Below are positions 18,296 through 27,010 of a DNA stretch of 64,000 nt, piece after piece. The notes under the pieces are model-generated. The model was not told the DNA's origin, made no database searches, and saw only the letters and a program-made list of their open reading frames with translations. Position 1 is the first letter of the stretch; every line of letters starts with the position of its first letter. Both the position numbers and the translations under genes were made by a program. Origin of the DNA: Variovorax sp. N23 (GTDB lineage: Bacteria > Pseudomonadota > Gammaproteobacteria > Burkholderiales > Burkholderiaceae_C); assembly GCF_025486315.1 (NCBI RefSeq), contig NZ_JAOOPY010000007.1:186001-250000 (forward strand). The letters run 5' to 3'.

Positions 18296-18314
18296 TCGGC
18301 AATATCAGTAATAT
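18286..18314 (+). promoter_or_regulatory. promoter of leader RNA 2
   Basis: TTGCCC (18286-18291), 17-nt spacer, TAATAT (18309-18314). The expected start at about 18321 is again the first base of the structured leader, the same 7-nt offset as in copy 1. Confidence 0.55.
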
Positions 18315-18320
18315 GTAAGC

Positions 18321-18497
18321 GCGGTTCGTAGCCGAACCGTAGGCAAGTTGGCGCCTGTCAGTGCACGCTAGCTCGGAGGCAGCCCCGAGCAACCGGCGAA
18401 GCCAGTTGGTAGTACTGAATCGAATCCCGGCTTGGTGAGTTTCTGGAAAGCCGGACAACGCGTGCCGTCCTAGTGGCTTTCCGTATGGAGCTCATCA
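18321..18497 (+). ncRNA. structured leader RNA, copy 2
   Basis: It aligns with copy 1 over its full length. P1 CGGTTC/GAACCG (18322-18327 with 18334-18339) and P3 GCACGC/GCGTGC (18363-18368 with 18460-18465) are invariant. P2 is AGGC/GCCT here against GGGC/GCCC in copy 1, a compensated pair. P4 is GCTCGG/CCGAGC (18371-18376 with 18385-18390), with different bases but the same position. P5 is extended to CCGGCTT/AAGCCGG (18427-18433 with 18448-18454). The single-stranded AAGTTGGC loop and the block around GCGTGCCGTCC are unchanged. TTCC (18479-18482) can pair with the Shine-Dalgarno GGAG (18487-18490). Confidence 0.7.
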
Positions 18498-20186
18498 GTG
18501 ACAGCCATTTCCTCCGCGGTCGACGCCGCGCACCCTCTCGACGAGTCCCGCGCCATGGCGCTGTGGACCTTCGTCCAAGTCAAGATCCCTCGTTTCACCA
18601 GTGCTGACGCTTTGATGGTCGTTCGCAACCTGGAGCTGCAGCCCGGGGCGGACGTCAAGGCGCTCGCGAAACGACTGCGAGCGGCCCTGCAGACGCAGGG
18701 AGTTCCTCTCAAGCACACCCACGCCCTGCAGCTCGCCGCGCAGCTTGCCGGTTTCAAGAGTTGGCACGAGGGTGGCTCGGCTTCCACGAAGAGGCCCCTC
18801 TCACTCCGCCTGCAGACTGCCTCCTGGCTCAATCGCGAGCTCGAAGGTTGGGACGATGCGGTAGACGTCATCTCTGACTACTTCCTCGGCGACATCAAGG
18901 CCAAGGGGCTCAGGAGCTACAGGTTCGTGTTCACGCCTGGCGCCTTGGGTATCCAGCAGCCTTTGCTGGACGCACACAACGCGGTTGGCCGGCGAGTGCC
19001 CTTGCTGGAAATCATGTGGGACATGGAAGATTCCAACCAGCTGCGCGCGGCAGTGACCGCGGCCGAACGCGTTCGCCGGCGGTTCGAAGAATCCGAGCAC
19101 CAAGCAATCGTAGACGGCGTGGCCGCTATCCAGTATTGCCTTCAGAACCCCCACCCTGACGAGCACGCCGACGACCCGCTGAACAGTGAGCTGGTCGTTG
19201 TCGATTGCGAGCCGGGGCCTTACTCTGCGGCCGAAGTCGCGCGCGGCAACGAGCTGCAGTGCTGGCGCGAGCTGGTGACGCTGATGGAGGACAACCACCT
19301 CGAGGCCGCGTCACCGATTGAGTTGGACGGCCTTGACTGGGTCTGCTCATCCACGAAGCGGTACCGATGGCAGCTGGAGACCTTGCGGTCAACGGGAGGA
19401 GCGGTTCCTCAGATTCTCACGCGGGAGCTGACCCGCGAGGAAACGGCAAAGCTCCTGCGCCGTCGCAACCGAATCGTCCGGAACCGAAGCTACCTGGTCC
19501 CTGAGGACACGGTTCGCCGGATCCAGTTGTTCGATTCAGAACGGCTTGACGTCGCGGTGAACTGGGGCGCGGTGTCCGCGCATGTCCTGGCTGACCGAGT
19601 CGCGCGGGAGGTCGTCGACCAGGCGCTCGGCATGCGCAAAACCGGTGAGAAGCTTAGCCTGCGTGCGTTCGAGAACCTCTTGATGGCTTTGAATGCAGAC
19701 GACCCACAGTCCTTCATCCTGGTGCCAGCGCGCAAGCAACTCGCCTTGCTCAAGGACGATGGCTTGTTGCGGGCGCTGGTTTCCCGCATTGAAGACGTCG
19801 AGCCAATCATGCCGCGAGGCCTAGACGAGGAGCGCGCGAAGAAGGCGCAGGAGCTCGTGGACAGCTTCTGCGTTTCGCTTCGGATGGACGCGCGGGACGA
19901 CGACGCGCCCATCAATTTCATCGTGCCGAGGCATAGCCCGTACCTGATTAGCGCCGGCGCCGGGAAGGACTTGCTCGATGGATTGGCGAAGCTCGGGCTG
20001 GTTGCATACGGCGGCCTCACAACGCTCGCGCGCTGGCTCACGAGGGCGGGGCGCGAAGGCAAGGTGCGCTCCATCCGGGCCAGCCGGGCGTTCCTACTGG
20101 ACATTGATTATGCGGAATCGGTGTCCCGGGGGACAGAAAACGCGTTCTCTGGTTCGCTAGACGGTGGTGAGGAGGAAGCCAAATGA
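18498..20186 (+). CDS. unknown protein, paralog B of a leader-RNA-linked pair
   Basis: A 562-aa protein from GTG 18498 (GGAG 7 nt upstream). It shares with paralog A the N-terminal helical module (ALWTFVQVKIPRF, VKALAKRLRAALQ, ending LAGFKSWHEG at about 83-92), then NSELVVVDCE and EVARGNELQCWREL, SPIELDGLDWV, and REETAKLLRRRNRIVRN. The remainder has diverged. The SWHE-type N-terminal module resembles short helical modules at the start of various mobile-element proteins; no catalytic residues stand out. Its stop overlaps the helicase start by 4 nt (ATGA), so translation is coupled. It probably acts with the helicase-nuclease; paralog A may serve a parallel specificity or regulatory role. Confidence 0.8.
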   Translation: MTAISSAVDAAHPLDESRAMALWTFVQVKIPRFTSADALMVVRNLELQPGADVKALAKRLRAALQTQGVPLKHTHALQLAAQLAGFKSWHEGGSASTKRPLSLRLQTASWLNRELEGWDDAVDVISDYFLGDIKAKGLRSYRFVFTPGALGIQQPLLDAHNAVGRRVPLLEIMWDMEDSNQLRAAVTAAERVRRRFEESEHQAIVDGVAAIQYCLQNPHPDEHADDPLNSELVVVDCEPGPYSAAEVARGNELQCWRELVTLMEDNHLEAASPIELDGLDWVCSSTKRYRWQLETLRSTGGAVPQILTRELTREETAKLLRRRNRIVRNRSYLVPEDTVRRIQLFDSERLDVAVNWGAVSAHVLADRVAREVVDQALGMRKTGEKLSLRAFENLLMALNADDPQSFILVPARKQLALLKDDGLLRALVSRIEDVEPIMPRGLDEERAKKAQELVDSFCVSLRMDARDDDAPINFIVPRHSPYLISAGAGKDLLDGLAKLGLVAYGGLTTLARWLTRAGREGKVRSIRASRAFLLDIDYAESVSRGTENAFSGSLDGGEEEAK

Positions 20187-23100
20187 GCGCCAAGACTTCC
20201 AGAACCGCCAGCGCCATTTTCCAGAGAGGCTTCAAGGAGCCGTATCTCAGGGCCTCCGAGCGTCCCTTCGTCAAACTGCTGAACTGGTACACCGGGTTCG
20301 GCAAGACCTACACCGCCGCCGCGTTCAGCATCGAGCTGTTCACCAAGTGCGATGTCATCCCGGTGTTCATCGCCCCGCTGCAGTCGCTAGTTGCCGGATT
20401 TAGCGACGAACTGGCCAAGCACCAGAAGGTGGGCGAGTACGCCGACGAAATCGAAGCCGCCATTCGGGAGCGGGGCTTCGCCATTCCCGTGCACCGCCTG
20501 TACTCCATCGAGTACCACCTGAACGACCGCAGCTTCTTCCAGGCCTGCTTGGCGCTCGTCAGCTGGCTTGAGCGGCACCAGAACCTGTTCCCGCGGCTGG
20601 AGACCTCCGCCAAGCACGCGAACACGGACAAGAGCGTTCGCGCGCGGGTCAACGAGCTTAGGCAGAAGGCGCTCTACAGCGAGCAGTCCAACTTCCTGAC
20701 TATGGCCACCTCGGACGACACGTACGAGGACACCCGCACGGCCTACATCAAGGCCGCCCAACGGGCGCGCACGCTGGCAGACGGCTTGGTCTGGCGGCTC
20801 ATCAAGCTGGACGTGGAGACCCGGGCTCTCAAGCAGGATTCCGACCGGTTCATGCGCGCAAAGGAGGTGGCGGAGCTCGTTCGCCGTCTGCATCCGCTAC
20901 AGGCGTTCCTTGACAACCCGGGCGTCATCGTCAGCACCGCCTCCAAGGCGCAGGTCGGGCACCAGGTCTATGGTCCGGATGGCAAAGGCGGCTTCAAGGC
21001 GCACAAGTACGACAACCTGCCGCTGTTCCTGGGGGAACTGAACCGGGACGGCAGCTACTTCGGCCGCTTGGTCTCTGGCCGGCCAGACTCCGCCCGTGTG
21101 GTCACATTCGTCGACGAGGAGGAGGACTCCTACTGGTACCTCTTTGACCAGCGCAAGTCGGTGGTGAACTCCGGAGGGCGCAACGACCTAAACCTGGTCA
21201 TTTCGGAGTTCTTCCAGTACTCTGACCTGCGCTGGCCCATGGCCTTCGAGAAGCTGCGGCGCGACGGGCCGGCGGACCTCGCTTTGGCGACGAAGGTGTA
21301 CGACCACTTGGAGCAATTTGCTCAAGTCAGCAGAGCCGTCGAAGACGAGTTCGCGATGGAGGTATCGAGAACCAGCGCCAAGTACATAAATGACGTGCGC
21401 CGGGTGGAAATCCTGCGCAAGCACCTGACCGCGCAAGCGCCGGCCGCGGCCACTCGGTTTGACGACAACGAGCTGCTCCTGGTGCTTGCGCAGCTGCACG
21501 ACCGCAACGATGCCCATGCCGACTTCAAGCGGTTCCGGCAGAAGGCCCGCGTGCTCAAGCGCATCCGGGACTACGTGCTGATCATCACGCGCCAGGGCAG
21601 CACTGCCTATGAGACCTTCCGGGACCTGCACGAGCTGGTCGCGAACAAGAAGTTCTTCACAATGAGCCGGTCGACCTACGGCGAGGTGCTGGACCAGCCT
21701 GGCCAGACGTTCTTCACCGAGTCGGCCAGCGTCATGGACACGGAGTTCCTGCGCCAGGTGCAGTTGACCCGCGACACGGCCCACCAGACCATCAGGCTGG
21801 ACTATCACGATGGCGACGTGCCGGGAGACGCCTTCACGCTTCTCGACTACCTGAACCTGGTCGTCTTCATGGCCTCGGTGCTGGCTGCCACCAGCGGCGA
21901 GAACGCCATCGAGATGTCGAAGACCGACCAGGAGCGCTACCCAAGCCTGGACCGCTTCCGCTCGGACGTTCGCCGGCTGTTCGACGGCCGCGCGACCGAG
22001 GAAGGCCTGGCAGCCGAGACCAGCGACAAGGAGCTGCTGACAGACACGTTCCTGTTCAAAGACACCAAGAGCGTGGTCACGCTGGAGGAGAGCCGCAACC
22101 AGCACGAGGAATACAACATGACGGCGGACGTCAGCTTGACGCTGACCATCACGTCGCTGCGCGCCACGCCGGAGGAAGACATCGTGCACGCGCTCGGGCG
22201 CACAAACGGCGTGTACCTGATGAGCGCCACAGGTGGCCTGCAGTCTGCGTCGTCTGGCGCCTTCAACACGCCGCACCTTAAGCGGTGTCTCGAGTCCCGC
22301 GGTGGCCTATTCGCCGAGATGGGCGAGGACGAGCTGGAGGTGGTGTCCGCGCATGCCGAGAAACAGCTCAAACAGCGTGTGCGGAAGGTCGTCATTCTCG
22401 ACGACCGCGACCCGGCTCGCACGTTTGCGGTTTCCCGCAGCTTCAAGGGCTTGCTGCAGGTGTTCGAAGACGCAAGACCGAAGAAAGACGAGCCCGGCTA
22501 CGCGCAGATGAACAGCTACAAGCGCGACGAGCTCGCCGGGCTGGTAGCCAGTCTGGACAAAATGCTGTCCACGTCGATGCGCTCGGGCTTGGTCCTTTGC
22601 CAGACCACGCAGCACGTGCGTAAGTGCCTGATGCGTCTGGCCAACCAGCCTACCGGGTTGGTGACCCAGAACGACACGACAGGCGAGCTCTTCACCATCC
22701 ACTCTCGTGCGCTCCCCAGCTACCGCGACTTCGGCCCTACGGACGACATCACGGTTGTCCTGTACTCCGCTGCGCGCTTCCGCAAGCGTGATAAGACCAA
22801 GACAGGCGCGCTGGAGGAAGAAGACGATAAGGGCCAGTTCAGCGAGGACCTGGAGAAGGCCTTGGACATCAGCAACAAGAAGCTGCTGCTCTGGACCGCC
22901 TACAAGTCCGCATCGCGCGGCATCAACTTCCTCACCCGGCACAACGGGAAGAAGCAGGACTTCGAGCTGTTCTGCCTGCTGAACGACCCGTACTACACCC
23001 GGCACACCCGCCCGGGCTCCTCTGGTTTCTCGATGGAAATGTTCCAGAGCTTCGCCCAGGTGATTCGGGACGAGAACGAGAACTGGGCGTCCATGTCGAA

Positions 23101-24301
23101 GGGCGACCTGCTGTTCGAGTACTCCCGAAACAAGTGGCGCCGACTGCGCAAAGAGCATTTCATCGATATCACGCGTACCGTATTCCAGGCACTTGGGCGT
23201 GGCGAGCGCTCGAACGAGCAAATGCCAACTCAGCACCTGTACGTGAGCTCAGAAGCGGCGCGTATGGTGCACTTGGGAATGCGTCATGCGCCGGAGCTGC
23301 GCAAGCGGGCGTCGCCCGCCCAACGCGCGGTGCTGGAGCAGATTCGCGTGCACAACATCGAGACCGGTATTTTCCCGTCTGACGATGAGCGACAGGCCGA
23401 CCACCGGGACAGCCTGAAAAAGGCAGTCGCCTTCCGGAAGTTCACCAGCCAGATGCCCGCGCGCTTCCGGTCCGACCCGACGGCCCGCACGACATGGGAG
23501 CGCCTGTTCGACTCCCTGATGTTCAGCGACCCTCTCAAGTACCTCGAGAAGCTGGCAGCCGCTGGCGTTCCCGGGGACTACCGGAATGGTTGCTTCGTCG
23601 AGGTGCCTTCGATGGCGGACGCGTACACCGTTGACTTCGGTGCGGCCGGCATCGTAGAGCGTGTCATCACGGACGCGGCGGACGGCGCCGACGCCTACAA
23701 CTGGATTGGCATGGTCGCGCCGGAAGGACTCATCAGCCAGCTGTCATCCAGCACCCAAGGCCTGTTGAAGGAGTGGCGTGGCTTCAAGCTCGCCGAAAAG
23801 ACCACGCGCCTGCTGCCGCAGCCCTGGTTCGTGACTGAAATCATGAAGGGCTACATCGCCGAACTGGAGTTCGAGCAGTACGTCGGCGGGCAGTTCAACG
23901 TCTGGCCCAAGAGCCTGCAGCTGGGTGGCGGGCCGGTGGAATACCTGCCGCTGGCTGACCATCCCTTCTACGCAGAGCTCTACCAACTGTTCGACTACTA
24001 CATCGTCCCGCAGCCCGGCGTGCTGGTGGCTGTGGACCTGAAGAACTGGACTCGCAGCACCGACAGCTTCAAGAAGCAGCAGCTCCAGGAAGAAGCTGAA
24101 AAGAAGCACCAGCGCCTGCGCAAGCTTCTCCCTGACCACAAGGTGCACGCGCTGTACGTGAACCTCTTTGGCGCTCACAAGTTTGCGGTGACGAAGCCGC
24201 CAGCCGGGACCATCCGGTTCATGTCCCTGTACGTGCCGAACACGGGCACCGACCTGTGGATGCCGAACGCCAACCTCCGCGAAGCGATCCTGGGGAAGTA
24301 A
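20183..24301 (+). CDS. SF2 helicase fused to a PD-(D/E)XK-like nuclease
   Basis: A 1372-aa protein starting at ATG 20183, overlapping paralog B by 4 nt. Helicase motifs: Walker A TGFGKT (37-42), motif II DEEE (311-314), motif III SAT (681-683), and a motif VI-like SASRGINF (909-916) preceded by LLLWTAYK. The C-terminus carries the layout of a PD-(D/E)XK nuclease: a helix with Glu (AELEFEQ, E1227-E1231), Asp 1271 at the start of a strand, and DLK (1285-1287) in VAVDLKNW. Strand-separating or translocating activity coupled to DNA cleavage is expected from such fusions in restriction-like and defence systems. I cannot match it to a named system. Motif II DEEE is unusual against DEAD/DEAH. Confidence 0.8.
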   Translation: MSAKTSRTASAIFQRGFKEPYLRASERPFVKLLNWYTGFGKTYTAAAFSIELFTKCDVIPVFIAPLQSLVAGFSDELAKHQKVGEYADEIEAAIRERGFAIPVHRLYSIEYHLNDRSFFQACLALVSWLERHQNLFPRLETSAKHANTDKSVRARVNELRQKALYSEQSNFLTMATSDDTYEDTRTAYIKAAQRARTLADGLVWRLIKLDVETRALKQDSDRFMRAKEVAELVRRLHPLQAFLDNPGVIVSTASKAQVGHQVYGPDGKGGFKAHKYDNLPLFLGELNRDGSYFGRLVSGRPDSARVVTFVDEEEDSYWYLFDQRKSVVNSGGRNDLNLVISEFFQYSDLRWPMAFEKLRRDGPADLALATKVYDHLEQFAQVSRAVEDEFAMEVSRTSAKYINDVRRVEILRKHLTAQAPAAATRFDDNELLLVLAQLHDRNDAHADFKRFRQKARVLKRIRDYVLIITRQGSTAYETFRDLHELVANKKFFTMSRSTYGEVLDQPGQTFFTESASVMDTEFLRQVQLTRDTAHQTIRLDYHDGDVPGDAFTLLDYLNLVVFMASVLAATSGENAIEMSKTDQERYPSLDRFRSDVRRLFDGRATEEGLAAETSDKELLTDTFLFKDTKSVVTLEESRNQHEEYNMTADVSLTLTITSLRATPEEDIVHALGRTNGVYLMSATGGLQSASSGAFNTPHLKRCLESRGGLFAEMGEDELEVVSAHAEKQLKQRVRKVVILDDRDPARTFAVSRSFKGLLQVFEDARPKKDEPGYAQMNSYKRDELAGLVASLDKMLSTSMRSGLVLCQTTQHVRKCLMRLANQPTGLVTQNDTTGELFTIHSRALPSYRDFGPTDDITVVLYSAARFRKRDKTKTGALEEEDDKGQFSEDLEKALDISNKKLLLWTAYKSASRGINFLTRHNGKKQDFELFCLLNDPYYTRHTRPGSSGFSMEMFQSFAQVIRDENENWASMSKGDLLFEYSRNKWRRLRKEHFIDITRTVFQALGRGERSNEQMPTQHLYVSSEAARMVHLGMRHAPELRKRASPAQRAVLEQIRVHNIETGIFPSDDERQADHRDSLKKAVAFRKFTSQMPARFRSDPTARTTWERLFDSLMFSDPLKYLEKLAAAGVPGDYRNGCFVEVPSMADAYTVDFGAAGIVERVITDAADGADAYNWIGMVAPEGLISQLSSSTQGLLKEWRGFKLAEKTTRLLPQPWFVTEIMKGYIAELEFEQYVGGQFNVWPKSLQLGGGPVEYLPLADHPFYAELYQLFDYYIVPQPGVLVAVDLKNWTRSTDSFKKQQLQEEAEKKHQRLRKLLPDHKVHALYVNLFGAHKFAVTKPPAGTIRFMSLYVPNTGTDLWMPNANLREAILGK

Positions 24302-26484
24302 TGCCGATTCGCCGTCTTGAACCCAATGAGGTTGCGCACGCGCGGCTGAGCGCGCTGCGGCTCGCCGTCCCTGTCGCCGAGGCCGCCCGTGCACTTGCGA
24401 GGTGGCAGGCCACCCAGGGCAGCCTGCTGGTCCCGATTGCCATCCCGTTGCCAAAAGCGACGGAGGACTCGCCCAAGGGCGTGAGCTTCTTCCGACACCG
24501 CGCGAAGCTCTTGAGAGCGCGGATTGCTAAGGAGCTGGGCCTGGAAGGTGACGCCGCTCTGAAGCTGTCGTTCTCCATGTCCAGCAAGGACGCGTGGTAC
24601 CTCGGCCCGCGTCCGAAGCTCGACGCCCAAAGCATGCTGGATGCCGTGGCGGGGAGCCCCGGCAAGTTCATCGAGTTGATGTTAATGAAGGAGTTGGTTG
24701 AGTCGTCAGCACTTGACGCGCAGGACACGTTTGTAGGCGGCGGCTTCGGTCCCGGGGTGTACCTGGGAAGCGCAAGTCAGGCATCGAAGAAGTACCTGCA
24801 GCTGGCGGGGGCGGAGTACTCGGTCAACACCAAGCACGGACTGCTGCTGTGTGATGTCACCGCCAAGCGGTTCTCACGCAAGGCTACGGCGGCCGCAGAG
24901 ACTGCTGCAGCTACCCGGCTGGCCAGCGCCGGCGAGGGCTTCCTGGTTGGGGTGACTCGAATCGTCCCAGACGAGTTCTACGAGCAGGACGGACGCAAGT
25001 CCCCGATGGAGGGCCTGAGCCTCGACACCGACAAGATTCGCCGCACCCGCTTCTACTACCTCAACCTTCTTACTGAGTTCGCCATCCGGCTATTCACCAA
25101 GGCAGGCGTTCCGTTTGCGCGCGAGACCTTCGCAGCCACGCACTGCGTAGACGACGCATACATCCCGCTCGAGCCGCTGGCTAACCTGCAACAACCCCTG
25201 ACCGTGGTGAACGCCACCCAGGACGCGCTGGACGCCGATGCCATGGCACCGCTTGAGCGCTTCCGCGAGTACATCCCCGGGTACCACGTGGCTGGCGGCA
25301 AGAAGACGCATTTCCCAGCTCCCGACCTGCAGGTCGCGTTTGCAGTGCCGGCCGAACTGCTGCCCACCGTCAACTACCTATTCCTGAACGGCAAGGGCGA
25401 CGAAGACCTCGGGAGCGTGCGCCTGGCCAAGGCACCCGCGACGGAGCTGCAGCCCGCCAAGACTGCAGCCGCCTATACGGCGCTGGCCAAGGGCGAGGGA
25501 AGTGCTGACCCCTACACTGAGGCCAAGTACCGGCACCTGCTCGCCCGGAACACTTTCGTAGCGGCGACTCAAGGCCTCGACTACGGCCCCAAGGACCTCG
25601 CGGCTCTTCGCCCCGGCAAGGCTGACGACGCGGACGGCCGGCAGCTGCAGGAGGCACTGAAGCGGTGCCTGGTGGAGCTGTCCCTCAAGGAAGTGCTCCT
25701 CGGCCGGAAGCCGGTCACGGTGCCTTCCATGCCGCACGGCACGCCGGCGAACCTCACGTTGCTGGCTACTCGGCGCACGCGCTTGCCCGGCCGCGCAGAC
25801 CCTGAACAGACCATCGCTGCGGTCGACGTGCGGGTGCTCGGCGACACCATCGAGGTCGTTCGGGTGCGTCGGACGCCCTGGGGCAATGCCGGTGCGGTTC
25901 TCGACCTGGTGTTCGAGTACGAGTTCCTGCAGGAGCAAGGTAAGGACGCCGTCCGAGACGGGCAGTTCTGGGTGGTCGACCAGGCGACCGGGGAGCGGCT
26001 GACGGTCTGGAAAGGTGCCTTCGTGCCGAAAATTATCTTGAACGACAGCTACGAAGGCATTGAGCACGCCATTGCCGCCCAAGACGGCTACCTGGCCGAG
26101 CGGCGCGAGGAAGGCAGCAAAGGACGGTTCCTTTCGAAGGGCCGCGAGTTCAACCTGCTGCCGTACTACATCTCTATGTTCAAGCCAGGGCACATGAAAC
26201 ACGGCGAGCGGGTGGGCCTTCGGATAGCGGTACAGGACTGCGGGACGTACGTGCGGTTGTTCGTGCCCCCAGAGGGCGGCGTCAGCGGCTCGGGCGATGC
26301 GCTCTCCGGGATGCGAGACGTGATGCACTACGGCGCCGGTGGGGCGCTCACGATGTCTGGCCTCTTGGACCTACCGCTTGTTCAGCTGTACTTGCACACC
26401 ATGACTAACGGAGTCCTGGTCGGTGGCGACAACTCGAAGATGAGCGTGCTGGAGAAGCTCGCTAGGCTTGCACTGGAAAATTGA
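24301..26484 (+). CDS. unknown protein, last gene of the helicase-nuclease operon
   Basis: A 727-aa protein. ATG 24301 shares one base with the helicase stop (TAATG), the reason for choosing it over the longer frame. I do not recognise the family. It has no membrane segment or signal peptide. Features seen: an Ala-rich helical N-terminus, GGGFGPGVYLGSAS at about 140, a beta-rich middle with LLLCDVTAKRF near 183, and a C-terminal region with YYISMFKPGHMKHGER and GLDLPL-type strands. Tight coupling says it is made with the helicase-nuclease and probably in the same complex. It could be a nucleic-acid-binding or effector subunit; no catalytic motif supports a specific activity. Confidence 0.75.
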   Translation: MPIRRLEPNEVAHARLSALRLAVPVAEAARALARWQATQGSLLVPIAIPLPKATEDSPKGVSFFRHRAKLLRARIAKELGLEGDAALKLSFSMSSKDAWYLGPRPKLDAQSMLDAVAGSPGKFIELMLMKELVESSALDAQDTFVGGGFGPGVYLGSASQASKKYLQLAGAEYSVNTKHGLLLCDVTAKRFSRKATAAAETAAATRLASAGEGFLVGVTRIVPDEFYEQDGRKSPMEGLSLDTDKIRRTRFYYLNLLTEFAIRLFTKAGVPFARETFAATHCVDDAYIPLEPLANLQQPLTVVNATQDALDADAMAPLERFREYIPGYHVAGGKKTHFPAPDLQVAFAVPAELLPTVNYLFLNGKGDEDLGSVRLAKAPATELQPAKTAAAYTALAKGEGSADPYTEAKYRHLLARNTFVAATQGLDYGPKDLAALRPGKADDADGRQLQEALKRCLVELSLKEVLLGRKPVTVPSMPHGTPANLTLLATRRTRLPGRADPEQTIAAVDVRVLGDTIEVVRVRRTPWGNAGAVLDLVFEYEFLQEQGKDAVRDGQFWVVDQATGERLTVWKGAFVPKIILNDSYEGIEHAIAAQDGYLAERREEGSKGRFLSKGREFNLLPYYISMFKPGHMKHGERVGLRIAVQDCGTYVRLFVPPEGGVSGSGDALSGMRDVMHYGAGGALTMSGLLDLPLVQLYLHTMTNGVLVGGDNSKMSVLEKLARLALEN

Positions 26485-26486
26485 CC

Positions 26487-26500
26487 GGACCGGCAGGTCC
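26487..26500. terminator. small hairpin between convergent operons
   Basis: GGACC-GGCA-GGTCC, a perfect 5-bp stem 2 nt after the stop of the plus-strand operon and 29 nt before the end of the convergent gene. There is no T run, so it is at most a weak or factor-dependent terminator. Confidence 0.3.
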
Positions 26501-26528
26501 GCGACGCGCGCACTTGCAGGCCCCAGCG

Positions 26529-26996
26529 TCAGGCCGACTTAAACCTAGCCATGCTCATGACAATCTGAAGATACCGCTTCAAGTCTTGGGACTTCGTCCC
26601 GTTGTACATGTCGACGAACTTCTGCGGGTATGCGCTGCGTGCCCACAGAGTCACTGGGGTGATGGCCTCAGGTTCCAGGTCTAGTGGCATGTAGGCAAGG
26701 TCCTCGCGGCCGGCTTCTGTCGCGCGCTTTTCTAGTTCCAGAATGAGGTCGTTTTGCGCTTGCCGTAGCGCCTCGCCCTTCATAAAGGGCGCATCTACAG
26801 GCGGGAGCTCCGTCGGATAGCCGTTCACGTCGAAGTCGATGACGCATTGCTCAAGGTGTTCGGCGGGGCGTTTGCTCAGGATGCTGTATTCCGCCTTCCA
26901 GACGCTGCCTTCACGCCAGACGCTGACGATGATATGAGTCTCACCGAAGAAGCGGTGGGGGACGCCGACCAGGCGGAACATGCTGGGGTGATTCAT
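26529..26996 (-). CDS. hypothetical protein, second gene of the convergent pair
   Basis: A 155-aa soluble protein starting at ATG 26996, 14 nt after the stop of the 444-aa gene, so co-transcribed with it. The first 55 residues look like a beta-sheet (FRLVGVPHRFFGETHIIVSV, WKAEYSILSK); the C-terminal half is helical. There is no recognised motif. It faces the helicase-nuclease operon tail to tail and may belong to the same functional module, for example as an accessory or immunity factor; this is inference. Confidence 0.65.
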   Translation of the reverse strand: MNHPSMFRLVGVPHRFFGETHIIVSVWREGSVWKAEYSILSKRPAEHLEQCVIDFDVNGYPTELPPVDAPFMKGEALRQAQNDLILELEKRATEAGREDLAYMPLDLEPEAITPVTLWARSAYPQKFVDMYNGTKSQDLKRYLQIVMSMARFKSA

Positions 26997-27010
26997 AGTG
27001 TTGCTCGGTA

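Noticed and set aside
18321..18497. tRNA-like element (AATCGAATCCCGGC resembles a T-arm)
   Set aside because: No acceptor stem, anticodon arm or D-arm can be folded around it, and the match is absent from copy 1.
24301..26484. Possible Argonaute/PIWI relationship of the 727-aa protein (LLLCDVTAKRF segment, structured RNAs nearby)
   Set aside because: The segment is short, and I see no DEDX catalytic set, no MID-domain motif and no convincing PIWI order. The idea rests mainly on context.
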